This document shows, in pieces, positions 11,901-20,050 of a DNA stretch of 63,171 bases. The position numbers and the translations under genes were made by a program. How positions within the stretch are numbered: the stretch's first letter is position 1; every line of letters starts with the position of its first letter. The stretch is taken from the NCBI RefSeq assembly GCF_021596505.1, contig NZ_PJIZ01000017.1, forward strand, positions 1 through 63,171, in the 5' to 3' direction. The notes under the pieces were generated by a model. It was not told the origin of the DNA and searched no databases. It saw nothing but the letters and a program-made list of their open reading frames with translations. This DNA is from Nostoc sp. CMAA1605. GTDB lineage: Bacteria > Cyanobacteriota > Cyanobacteriia > Cyanobacteriales > Nostocaceae.

Positions 11901-14374
11901 ATCAAATTTTTGTATGCTTGATGAGGAAATGCTTTGGAACGCAAATCATCTTCTAATAATCGCTTACAGGTGTAACCAATTATCTCTCCTCCCTTGGTAC
12001 TCTTCAGAGCTAGTTTGTCGTTCTTTTCCTGTGGTGCTACTTGTGGATAAAGGTTTTGAAGAAGTATACTTGTAACTTTGGATAAGTTAGTGCGCTCGCC
12101 TACTGGCACTCTATCCAAAATATGGCAATAATAAGTGCAGGACTTAAATAGTTCTTCTACTTTATTTTTTATTTGCCCTTCAAGTTGCTCTTTGAGTTGT
12201 GTCAAAGCATCGCCACATTCTTGAACACTTTTTTCCCTTGCACATTCCAACATTAACAGTAATCTAGCAATTTCATCGGCTGGTTGAGATGCGACTGCTA
12301 CAGCTATTTTACGTTTAATAGATGTCAAATCATTAGGAGGAGGCTCAAGTAGCTGGCTCATCTCATTTTTGAGCGAAGCTAATTCTTCACTAGTTTCTGC
12401 AACTACGTATGCAACTGTGCCAATTTCATCGGTTGGAGATTGTTGATTATTAAGTGCTTCCCATAAGTCAATAGTAGTATGAACAGTAGCTTTAAACAAC
12501 CAATCACTACTATTAAGCTTATTTTGCTCAATAAATTGAACTGGAATTATATTATTACTTGCACCCCATAAGTGCAACTTTCCCTGACAAAAATCTTTAA
12601 CTTTTTTAATTTCTAAGCTTCTATTACCAACTTCCTCTTCAATCCGTTTGCGTAAATCTTGTATTCCAAAACCACCAGCATAAAAACGGTAAACATTATT
12701 TGCGGGATTGTAAAAAATTACTTGCCTTTCTTGGCTTAATCTTTCCAAACTCACTCTTAGTTGTGCTTGAGACATTCCAGTTAGCAAACTAAGAATATTT
12801 TCATGTTTTTCGTTATCAGATTTCTTTAATTTATCAACGCTAACACTTGCATAGTAAAGGAATAAAGCTTTCAGAACTATAAGTTCTTCAATATTAGCAG
12901 ACGCAATTATGGAATCATAGGCATATTTATAATCCGAATAAGCGGAATAATCAGATACCTTAAAATTATCCAAAAAAGCATCAACTAATGTAACTGGATA
13001 AATAAAATTGATGTTATCGTTTTTTTCAACTGGTTGATCTTGAATAAAGTCTGCAACATCTGTTTGGACAAATTGGATTGCCGTACGTCCCTGAGTAAAA
13101 TTTAAATTACAAAGTAAATAAGAAGTTAGAGGATGGAGTGGGAAGCAACCTACAGTAATTTGATTGAAAAAATTTTGTGGTAGCCAGTTACGTATTTGAT
13201 AAGAATTAGCCGTACGATTTTGATAGATTTCTGTGCTAAGTGCAGTTAACGTATTGCGCCATTTTGGATAAAAATGTTGCCAAGCAGAGCTTCTTTTTTG
13301 CTGGAATAATAAGTTATTAAGTACCAATTCTAAGCTAGCAGCAGGTTCATATGTTGTAGGCAGTAATTCTAAGCGTGAAACTAATCTGTTATAGTCTTCT
13401 ATATGCTTTAGCGGAGTAACTCTTTTAGGGCTTCTCTGACTAAAGCACAGAAGAGCTACTTTTCCCTTAAACCTCTCACAAATATTTGTAATACCTTGTA
13501 GTGTTGTGCTACCTGCTCGAACTGGGTCATTTGCCCAAAGTTGCAGATAATTATATAATTCATCAAATAAAATTAATACACCCTGAAAACAGCAATTTTC
13601 GCCTGTGCAGAGTTTAGTTATTACATTAGAAAGAATTTCTTCAACATCGATATCAACATCAAAATCAAGAGGTAAACCTGTACCAGTTAATTGACGACTA
13701 ATTTCTTTAACACGAGAAATAACTTGATAGTTATCTTCACGTAACAGATCCATAATTGTATCTAAGTCGCCTTCTGGATTTCCTTGTGCTTGTAAATAAG
13801 CCTCAGCTGCTTGACGGTCTTTTGCATTGAGATTCTCAAGGTACTGGAGAGGTGCTTGACATATCTTTTGACCAATAGATTCTGTAATACCTTCAGATTC
13901 TAGAGATTTTCGCAAAGCTTGGAGAAAATGTTTTTTTAAGTCTATGGGTTTGTCACCGCTAAGACAAATAACTAGGTTCTTACCTTGTTGTTTATAAAGC
14001 TTTAAATTTTCTAAAATATAATTATCACTAGAAGTAGAATTTTCTATTTGTTGTAGAATACCGATGACTTCAGGGCTGTTATATGGTTTCTGAAAAAAGT
14101 TAGCAAGTGCCAGCGCAAAGTGAGACTTACCTTTACCATAATCCTGCACCATTAGGTGAACATTTGGTTCACTAGGGCTATAAAAACTTTGCCTGACAGC
14201 ATACAATACACCTACTGTAGAAGTTTTCAGCTTCTTGGTATCAGAGTCAAAATTAAATACAAAACCCTTACATAAACGCAAATTTTTATCAGAGTCATCC
14301 ATGAGATCAAAGCTAACAGCATTAGCCACAAGTGCTGCTTGATTAATCGTAACTAGTTGGTTAAGGAGAAGCAT
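8960..14374 (-). CDS. Giant BrxC/PglY-like P-loop ATPase with coiled coils
   Basis: This is an 1804-residue ATPase. The P-loop reads VQDYGKGKSHFALAL near residue 81; the first Gly of the classical Walker A is missing, as often in the BrxC/PglY group, where the GKSH ending is typical. Walker B is VLILFDELYNYL near 266. The first ~1000 residues hold the ATPase and helical regions. From about 1150 to 1790 the sequence is rich in Gln, Glu, Leu and Lys with heptad-like spacing, which suggests a very long coiled coil. It lies between a small BrxF-like gene (37-base gap) and the kinase-PglZ gene (4-base overlap), where brxC/pglY sits in BREX loci. I infer it is the NTP-driven scaffold of the complex. 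It is longer than the ~1200 residues I associate with ordinary BrxC. Confidence 0.75.
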   Translation of the reverse strand: MLLLNQLVTINQAALVANAVSFDLMDDSDKNLRLCKGFVFNFDSDTKKLKTSTVGVLYAVRQSFYSPSEPNVHLMVQDYGKGKSHFALALANFFQKPYNSPEVIGILQQIENSTSSDNYILENLKLYKQQGKNLVICLSGDKPIDLKKHFLQALRKSLESEGITESIGQKICQAPLQYLENLNAKDRQAAEAYLQAQGNPEGDLDTIMDLLREDNYQVISRVKEISRQLTGTGLPLDFDVDIDVEEILSNVITKLCTGENCCFQGVLILFDELYNYLQLWANDPVRAGSTTLQGITNICERFKGKVALLCFSQRSPKRVTPLKHIEDYNRLVSRLELLPTTYEPAASLELVLNNLLFQQKRSSAWQHFYPKWRNTLTALSTEIYQNRTANSYQIRNWLPQNFFNQITVGCFPLHPLTSYLLCNLNFTQGRTAIQFVQTDVADFIQDQPVEKNDNINFIYPVTLVDAFLDNFKVSDYSAYSDYKYAYDSIIASANIEELIVLKALFLYYASVSVDKLKKSDNEKHENILSLLTGMSQAQLRVSLERLSQERQVIFYNPANNVYRFYAGGFGIQDLRKRIEEEVGNRSLEIKKVKDFCQGKLHLWGASNNIIPVQFIEQNKLNSSDWLFKATVHTTIDLWEALNNQQSPTDEIGTVAYVVAETSEELASLKNEMSQLLEPPPNDLTSIKRKIAVAVASQPADEIARLLLMLECAREKSVQECGDALTQLKEQLEGQIKNKVEELFKSCTYYCHILDRVPVGERTNLSKVTSILLQNLYPQVAPQEKNDKLALKSTKGGEIIGYTCKRLLEDDLRSKAFPHQAYKNLIEPVFEKSWRLLKLDSAAKYYVQVPIQSNVKAAWDKISALTALGNESEKTVDIAKIWEALAKPPYGYNEYTFTILFAGWLAYHRSEVFLKGGFGIPQKSSEEVKIVTKPVKDWASTNIFDNPKHFVQKWILNRSKTQLIRHQPITCPEVPNSLTFDQAQQFIQEINDYLANNPDPVKVKEITNIKDKLASSVESINQRLAPVSQAKILLRLSNDAVDIEQLLLICNSLHDKFTVISEFGLSISLTSQQKAEREEILQSNIEKIGGIITEKIKQVQLIRTVADCTEVQADINQTINLIQPANYLPSRFIEELNTASKAATAKLVEITEQTKIDNCLAEIQRIYHSLSSLATQTEYIDIQTRIDNQAATVPAVRETDIYQNIIQALAAKQEALIQKISDWEHQFSQSMSRTSAMQLSNSINQEINRFTDEESKQRLNNLRRRVEDIILQRETEEQESEEIHDIIADAVRKLQGAKNAKNLSEAFTAYRDLNQLRLPIVIKDAALKNKPQELEHLKSQGYEAILEGLRKIIEKCTQPINQDSDYEQINQSLQQTKQFVTTCDDFRRLIAELQEAEENLQTQYQDFQKQQQDKQILHSIRQHTLSKANTVHLCEEALTNIHQLKNNFYYPEKYIYEVDKLIQEFTNKVTTFKNQLHGLQQRLSIVKKSKDIDSIKKDYAQLNFVFKDSTEYPAYQQLQAEIDSLAADLELIRHWEILEQQSNSIASCDRTLTTINNKQANLHNLERFRQQIEQLQTNLHQKIQGYTDQLNELYNKLSNIKTQKEAQKLQAEINSKSSYYHQSQQEERYKSICTEVNLLSNLLQIFATQKVDTVQACQAEKERLQKWRSEIEEIPATVLTRFDAMVAQLEQTQQQIKNQQRNAAIKWLESLETQSQQLQSTNSAKKLDRAHELLKSIKQQQYQYQHILQAEQQQVLAQIINNCVEIQNQDKESQIITLFQQLPHERRENLLKKLPQYLSGTTEEF

Positions 14375-14411
14375 GAGTAAACTAACCCTGTAAGCTTATA
14401 GAATAGATAAT

Positions 14412-14843
14412 TTAGATACGTTTAATTCGGCTTTCGTCCCAATTGGGAGGAGATAATTTGCTTGGTAGTAAAATCCAAAGAATACTTTCTAAATGCCGTG
14501 TATTCAAAAGATTTTGCCAGAACAAAGTAATTGGGCTTTCTGGTTGTACGCATAAATATGTAATTAGCCTATCAAGGTCTTTAAAAATAACTAATGGCTT
14601 GTCTGTTTCTGCACAAATTGCCTTAATACTATTTAACTCTCGGTCAAGCCGCATATGTAATGCTAAAAAAGGGCTATTTTGATCTGCAATTCGCTTCAAG
14701 AGATGGGTGCGGTAACTGATGCATTCAGCATTTTCACTGTAAGCAAGTTGTCGCAGTTCCAAATCTTTAGGTGTATCCCATAGCAAAATATGGGGGCGAT
14801 CGCTTGGTTTCGCTTCTCTAAGTCGTAAATCTCTAATAGCCAT
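14412..14843 (-). CDS. Small BREX-associated protein, possibly BrxF-like
   Basis: I place the start at 14843 (MAIRDLRL...), because GGAG lies six bases upstream, rather than at 14873; this gives 143 residues and an 11-base overlap with the gene before. I do not see a P-loop. The middle (PLVIFKDLDRLITYL) resembles the Walker-B strand region of the small BrxF ATPases of type 3 BREX. The C-terminal part (SILWILLPSKLSPPNWDE) resembles their following sensor strand. It may be a nucleotide-binding-dead BrxF relative that partners the giant ATPase encoded immediately downstream. The function is inferred from position and weak resemblance only. Confidence 0.5.
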   Translation of the reverse strand: MAIRDLRLREAKPSDRPHILLWDTPKDLELRQLAYSENAECISYRTHLLKRIADQNSPFLALHMRLDRELNSIKAICAETDKPLVIFKDLDRLITYLCVQPESPITLFWQNLLNTRHLESILWILLPSKLSPPNWDESRIKRI

Positions 14844-15678
14844 AAGCTTTCTCCAACAGATCAATTGGATCATCCCAACGGCGAATTACTTGTGATGGAG
14901 ATACTGTACGTCTTTGCTCAATTAAAGCCAGGGTTTCTAGCTGGTTTAGTTGTTCCTGAAGCACTTCTTTTTCTACACCTAGAATAGGTGCTAGTCCCAT
15001 TTTTTGCTCTAGGATTTCAGATGTTAGAACTGACGTTGCATTGCCAAAGTCTCGCTTCCACAACTTTGCTAAGAAATAGGCAATTAAGTATGGATTAGGT
15101 AACGCTGCATTTCCTATAATAAATTTTTCGTCCTCTAAGGTAATAAATTTACACCCTTTCAAGGGAGATTCCTCTTTTTTATTTAGTGGTAATGCATATA
15201 CTTTCAAGACCATTGTGAAGTTTTTTATAAGTTTTTCCTCTGTTTCTTGGCCAAAAATAGTGGCACTATGCTGCACCAGGTCGTCAAACGTAAAAATACG
15301 ATGTTTAGGCAAAAAATTATATACCAAGTAAGACCAGCCACCCCACTCTGATGGATCGTTTGGAGGTTTAGCAAGCCCTTTGTCTCCAAAACTTAAATAG
15401 AAGTGCATTAACCAATCTGTAATGAGTGATTCGAGGTAAATATCCTTGTCTAAAACGACTTTTCCTTCAGGACTTAAATGATTGTTACTAACTAAACCAG
15501 TCCGAACCGCCCAACTTTTCATTGGGGTTACTTTCTGATTACCTAAACCTGTTCGTTCCATCAACCTTTCTTTGGTGTCGTTCAAGCCTTTTTCTTCAAT
15601 ACAAACTTGAAGAATTTTGAGTAAATCTTCCTTTTTTAGAGCAAAGGTACCATGGAAGCTTAGTTGTAGTTTAGGCAT
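14833..15678 (-). CDS. Divergent DUF4007-like protein
   Basis: This 281-residue protein appears to be a diverged paralogue of the DUF4007 protein at 20051-20983. Both open with a short F.x.H/G.TF motif (here LSFHGTFALKKEDLLK). Both then carry an all-helical region with a lone hydrophobic-Trp pattern (LITDWLMHFYLSF versus LWLLHWNLL, followed by W..Y.VYNFLPKHRIFTFDDL versus AWYFTFNLF..NEFSQDDL). DUF4007 proteins are known neighbours of PAPS-reductase-like genes in DNA phosphorothioation and BREX loci. They are thought to bind DNA or help specificity, though this is not settled. The gene is separated from the PAPS-reductase gene by about 76 bases, the largest gap in the operon, so an internal promoter there is possible. 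Confidence 0.6.
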   Translation of the reverse strand: MPKLQLSFHGTFALKKEDLLKILQVCIEEKGLNDTKERLMERTGLGNQKVTPMKSWAVRTGLVSNNHLSPEGKVVLDKDIYLESLITDWLMHFYLSFGDKGLAKPPNDPSEWGGWSYLVYNFLPKHRIFTFDDLVQHSATIFGQETEEKLIKNFTMVLKVYALPLNKKEESPLKGCKFITLEDEKFIIGNAALPNPYLIAYFLAKLWKRDFGNATSVLTSEILEQKMGLAPILGVEKEVLQEQLNQLETLALIEQRRTVSPSQVIRRWDDPIDLLEKAYGY

Positions 15679-15754
15679 GGACTTTTGTGGTAGATAGAAT
15701 AGATAACACTTAAGTAATATTAATTTTTTACTATACTTAGAGTACCCATAAAAG

Positions 15755-16555
15755 TTATAAATGACACATTAAACAAGGCAAAGAATCATCTTCTTCATCC
15801 AATACCTCTGCAAGAACCTCGGCAAGAGGTTGATTAGGAGCAGCTTTTTTTTGCTTGGTCATTGACTTCTCATGTTGAGCAATAATTTCATCTTTGCGTT
15901 CCAAAAGTTGCAATAAACTTTCCCCATCTGTCCATGTATAAGTACGACCATCGGCATGATTCGATTCATACTCAACTGCTTTTTGAAATAAATCAGGATG
16001 TTCCTGCGCTAACATTACCCATTCATATTTACGTTGAAAAAAGCAGAAGAAGCATCCAGAACGACTGCGCCAACGATAATAGTCAGGGAGTCCAATTCCA
16101 CTATCTTCTAATAGCCGAATAATATCATCCTTAACTAAACCCTTTTCCTTAAAGGGAAACACCGACTTAATATTAGGTTTAGTGGATATATAACCTTCAC
16201 GGTTTTCATCAGCACGGATTCCAATATAACTAATAGCCTCATCATCTCCTACAAAATCTTCTAAAGGCTTAATTTTCATTTTGACGGTACACCAACGCAT
16301 TTGGGGTGAAGGTAGTAAACCATCATGAATTACTAACCAATGATCAAAGCCTCGTTTTTCGCTGAGATAGTGAATTTTAATACCCAGACGTGCCTTGATG
16401 CGGTCAAGGTATTCGTAAGTCTCTGGTAATTCCTTATGGGTATCGCAAAAAAAGTATTCCATCTCAGGAATTTCCTTATGTAACAAAATAGCCAAGGCAG
16501 TACTGTCCTTGCCTCCTGATAGACCTAAGATATGTCTAACTGCTTTTTTGCCCAT
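15755..16555 (-). CDS. PAPS-reductase-like sulfurtransferase (BrxP/DndC-like)
   Basis: I choose the ATG at 16555 (GGA six bases upstream) over 16582, giving 266 residues and a 20-base overlap with the ATPase gene. The PP-loop ATP-pyrophosphatase motif LGLSGGKDS is at residues 11-18. It is followed by FCDTHKELPETYEYL (substrate strand), C89 in RWCTVKMKIKP, GIRADENREGY at 112-122, and a CFFC pair at 168-171. A further CLMC occurs at the C-terminus. The Cys pattern could hold an iron-sulfur cluster as in DndC. In DND and type 4 BREX this family adenylates or activates DNA phosphate for sulfur insertion, using sulfur mobilised by a cysteine desulfurase. Such a desulfurase is the last gene of this operon. 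Confidence 0.85.
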   Translation of the reverse strand: MGKKAVRHILGLSGGKDSTALAILLHKEIPEMEYFFCDTHKELPETYEYLDRIKARLGIKIHYLSEKRGFDHWLVIHDGLLPSPQMRWCTVKMKIKPLEDFVGDDEAISYIGIRADENREGYISTKPNIKSVFPFKEKGLVKDDIIRLLEDSGIGLPDYYRWRSRSGCFFCFFQRKYEWVMLAQEHPDLFQKAVEYESNHADGRTYTWTDGESLLQLLERKDEIIAQHEKSMTKQKKAAPNQPLAEVLAEVLDEEDDSLPCLMCHL

Positions 16556-19500
16556 ACTTCCTTTTTTGCTGTTTGTTTTCAATTTTAGAAGCTTTAGTAC
16601 TAGATTCTGAACTTAGCACATACTCAGTCAATTTAGTAATAACAGCTTGGTGTAATTGCGGACTGTCATACTTCCTTAATATTCCCAAAATTTCCTCAAA
16701 TACATTATCGATCTGAACTTGATTTTCATGATCAAACCAAACTAATGAATGAGTTTCCTGCCCATCTGGACGTGTAACTGTAATTTTACGTGCTTCAAAA
16801 CCTTCAGAAGTTCGAGTTTGAGAATCTTTCTGTAAAGCTTCAAGATTTTTGAAACGTCGGGCAAGGTCTGAAAGCTTTAGTTCAAAATTTGTTACATCTT
16901 CATCTGTCCAGGATTCAGCAGGTTTATCAGCAACAATCATTAACAGTGCTTCTAACCATTCAGTGTCAGTAGCATCCTCATCTACTGCTGCTTGCACAAA
17001 ACTTCTAACTCGGCGTTCCAAAACTTGACCGCTCAGATAGCTAGCTCTAACCCGTAAATCCTCTCGCAGTTTTTCTTGCCCACTGCGTACTGCAAAGGCA
17101 GCATACAGAAGGGATTGGCACTCGCTAAGTAGACGGTCATAAGCTGTTTGAATCTCATGCAGTGCTGTAACAAGCTTTTTCCGCAAAGTTTTTGCTACTG
17201 TGCCATCATCCTCTTCACTGGCAACAATAGGGTTAAGCCCGCAAGCCAAAGGTAAAGAAGTAAACAAAAGTTCATCCGGCTCTTGGGCTTTCTGCAAGTT
17301 TTGCAAAACTGCTAATGCTTCGTTACTTAAGCTTTTGGTTTTAGTAGTGTATGATGGTAGCTTTTTAACGAATTGAAATAACGGCTTCACCATAACCAGT
17401 AAAGTCGAATTTCTTACACCCCTTGCTTTCAGACCATCCTGCCTACGTAAAATTGACTCAAGCTCTCTAAAAACTTGCGATCGCAGCCCAACAACTTCAA
17501 AATATTTAACTCCAAATCGTGATGGATCTTTTACTAATAGCTCGAAATGTTCCGCACCTAAAACAGGGATAAATGTACCGTCCTTATAAATGCCTACATC
17601 GTCAATATGGTAAAGCAACACTGCTGCTATCAGTACTGGAATAACTCCACGTTTTACGCCATACGGAGAAGCTTCTAAAATTTTGTAGAGCTTATCTAAA
17701 GTTTGTATTTTATCTTTGGACTGCAAGCAATAATCATCTATTGCTTGCCAAATTGTACATATACCAGACTGTTCGTCAGGTGGGTAAAATCCCCATTTTT
17801 CATTCTCCTGACGATGAATTCCAGTTTCACCAAGTACAGAATAGTACATAGCTACTTCGGGGCCAAATCCTTCCAAGCAAAGCTTTTCTCGGTCTTGCTT
17901 TTCTAGCATTGCTTCTATCAGTTCTCTTCTCGCCTTAGCACCTTGAGAAGTTAACTCACGACGATTTATTAGTTCGTTCCAGAGTTTGATTCCTTGGTGG
18001 TAAACCTCATCGCAGATATCTGATAATTTGGCATTAAAATCGGTAATGTGGTTAATTATTTCTTGTTGACTTCCAATCCAACAAATAACATTTGTTGCTA
18101 TATCGAAAGCTTGAGCAATGGTTTCATCTAACAACTGTTCAGCTTGTACTAATCGATAGCGTACTTCTAACCTTGCAACACCATCACTTTGTAACTCAGT
18201 AGCGTTAGATTGAATTTTCTTTAGTGCAGCAAACTCTCTAACTCTAATTCGTAATATATCTAAGTTAGATGGACACAGCAAAATCAATGGTTTACCGTCA
18301 GACGTACTTGCAGGTATATTAGTTGGTGGTGCTTCATCTACCCAGTATCCAACCAAGCCATCGCAATCATCGCTAGTACAAGACAATTTTGCTAAATCTT
18401 GCAAACCATCTAAATAACGTCGCTCGAAGTAGCGTAAAGTGCCTGTTTTGTAGCTATGGCGTTGAGCAACGATAGGTTTAAGTGGACGAATATTAGATAG
18501 AAGAGTAACTAAGGGAGAACGTTCTTTTTCTAGATAACTTGTTAATTCAATATCAACATTAAAATCTGAGCCTTGCCAAATTCGTAGTTCATCTAATTGG
18601 CGACGATACGTAATGATACCTTGTTGTAGAAGATGATCAATTACCTGCCCCCAGAGACTTTTATTCTCATCCGAGGGAATCTCACACATCGCTAATGTTA
18701 CTAAAGTACGAGTTGCTCTTATTGCACCTGTAGTCGTGACAAGGTTTAAAATGCCGATAGTTTTTAAGACTCGCAAACTCTCAACATCTTTACCCTTAGC
18801 ATCAGCAATTAAATTTTGTATTTCTACCCAACGTTGAAGATTTGGGCGAGAGGCTAAACCAGAACCTACCGCTTCAATAAAATAATCGTAAACTCTATCT
18901 AATTTTAGTGTCGGTAGAATATGACTATCAATAGTGTTTTCATTTAAGAATTTCTTAAATGAATATGGCTCATTACTTGTGAGAAAAGTAAATAGTGAAC
19001 GATCATTTTGAGCATATCGAGTACATAACATTGGTATTACCAATGCTGTAATAGGATGCAAAGGATAAGTATCAGCTAAAATTTCATATGTATAATCATC
19101 TTTTATATTATTTGGTAAAAAATCTAACCATTCTGTTACTTGTTTATGAATTAAATTCTTAAATTCTTTAGCTTGTGATTGTTCGATTGCTTGACCAATC
19201 AATCGCATCATTTGGGCTGGAGAATCTTTGAAGGGAATATCTTCAAATCTACCTTGAATTTTTGACCACTCATTACGTTGTACCGAAGCTAATCTTTCAC
19301 TATAATCAGCAAAGGCTTGGTGCAATAAACCTAATATATAAACCTGATAACCTTTATCTTTTGGTAATTCTGCTAATTGTTGTAGTAAATATAAATCTTC
19401 TGCACCTTGATTTTGAACAGCAAATTCAAGATTTTTACCTAATTCGTCAATAATCAATACAATTCCTGTAGAAACAGAATTTGCAACTTCCTTAACTAAA

Positions 19501-20042
19501 TTAGGTATTTCTCGACTATCTATTACTTTTCCATCCGCAACCTGCACTCCAAGGTCTACCAGCTTTCGTGCTACTTTTATTTTATTAATTTGTTGACGCG
19601 ACCAGAAAGTTTCAGCACCTCGTTCTAAAGCTCGAACAATAGTATTACTTAACGGTTCTCGTTGTGCAGCGACTACTGCTCGGAATAACCCTTGAGTAGG
19701 TATAACTTCTTTTAAAGCTAAATATTCAGAACTATCAGCACCAAATGTTTGTGCTGCAATTTCTAGCGCGACTTGACGCGACTGACTTTGTTCGGGAGCA
19801 CATAAAGAAGCAAAAAAATGGGCAAAAGCAGATTTTCCCGTACCGTAAACACTTGTTACAGTCCAAGCACGATGGTCGGAATCTCCAGTTAATCCAGCTA
19901 ATATTCGTCTAGTTGCATGTACTGACCTTTCAGTCAGAATATAACCCTGCAAGGCATCAATTTTGTCAAAGTCCCGCTCAAGGTTGATAGAACGAGAATA
20001 ACGACGTTTGAGGCTGAAATAATCAGATAAAGCTTTGTTCAT
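16536..20042 (-). CDS. Large P-loop ATPase of the BREX/phosphorothioation module
   Basis: This 1168-residue ATPase opens with a Walker A of the form SVYGTGKSAFAHFF near residue 66. Walker B is VLIIDELGKNLEF near 196, followed by a LLGLLHQAF strand and a helical lid. The rest lacks motifs I recognise. It follows the DUF4007 gene after 8 bases and overlaps the sulfurtransferase by 20, so those three genes form one translational unit. BrxC-type ATPases of about this length are part of type 4 BREX. Because a second, larger BrxC/PglY-like ATPase is encoded downstream, the operon has two. I cannot say which one is the true orthologue of BrxC. Confidence 0.72.
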   Translation of the reverse strand: MNKALSDYFSLKRRYSRSINLERDFDKIDALQGYILTERSVHATRRILAGLTGDSDHRAWTVTSVYGTGKSAFAHFFASLCAPEQSQSRQVALEIAAQTFGADSSEYLALKEVIPTQGLFRAVVAAQREPLSNTIVRALERGAETFWSRQQINKIKVARKLVDLGVQVADGKVIDSREIPNLVKEVANSVSTGIVLIIDELGKNLEFAVQNQGAEDLYLLQQLAELPKDKGYQVYILGLLHQAFADYSERLASVQRNEWSKIQGRFEDIPFKDSPAQMMRLIGQAIEQSQAKEFKNLIHKQVTEWLDFLPNNIKDDYTYEILADTYPLHPITALVIPMLCTRYAQNDRSLFTFLTSNEPYSFKKFLNENTIDSHILPTLKLDRVYDYFIEAVGSGLASRPNLQRWVEIQNLIADAKGKDVESLRVLKTIGILNLVTTTGAIRATRTLVTLAMCEIPSDENKSLWGQVIDHLLQQGIITYRRQLDELRIWQGSDFNVDIELTSYLEKERSPLVTLLSNIRPLKPIVAQRHSYKTGTLRYFERRYLDGLQDLAKLSCTSDDCDGLVGYWVDEAPPTNIPASTSDGKPLILLCPSNLDILRIRVREFAALKKIQSNATELQSDGVARLEVRYRLVQAEQLLDETIAQAFDIATNVICWIGSQQEIINHITDFNAKLSDICDEVYHQGIKLWNELINRRELTSQGAKARRELIEAMLEKQDREKLCLEGFGPEVAMYYSVLGETGIHRQENEKWGFYPPDEQSGICTIWQAIDDYCLQSKDKIQTLDKLYKILEASPYGVKRGVIPVLIAAVLLYHIDDVGIYKDGTFIPVLGAEHFELLVKDPSRFGVKYFEVVGLRSQVFRELESILRRQDGLKARGVRNSTLLVMVKPLFQFVKKLPSYTTKTKSLSNEALAVLQNLQKAQEPDELLFTSLPLACGLNPIVASEEDDGTVAKTLRKKLVTALHEIQTAYDRLLSECQSLLYAAFAVRSGQEKLREDLRVRASYLSGQVLERRVRSFVQAAVDEDATDTEWLEALLMIVADKPAESWTDEDVTNFELKLSDLARRFKNLEALQKDSQTRTSEGFEARKITVTRPDGQETHSLVWFDHENQVQIDNVFEEILGILRKYDSPQLHQAVITKLTEYVLSSESSTKASKIENKQQKRKYGQKSS

Positions 20043-20050
20043 CGTTTTGT

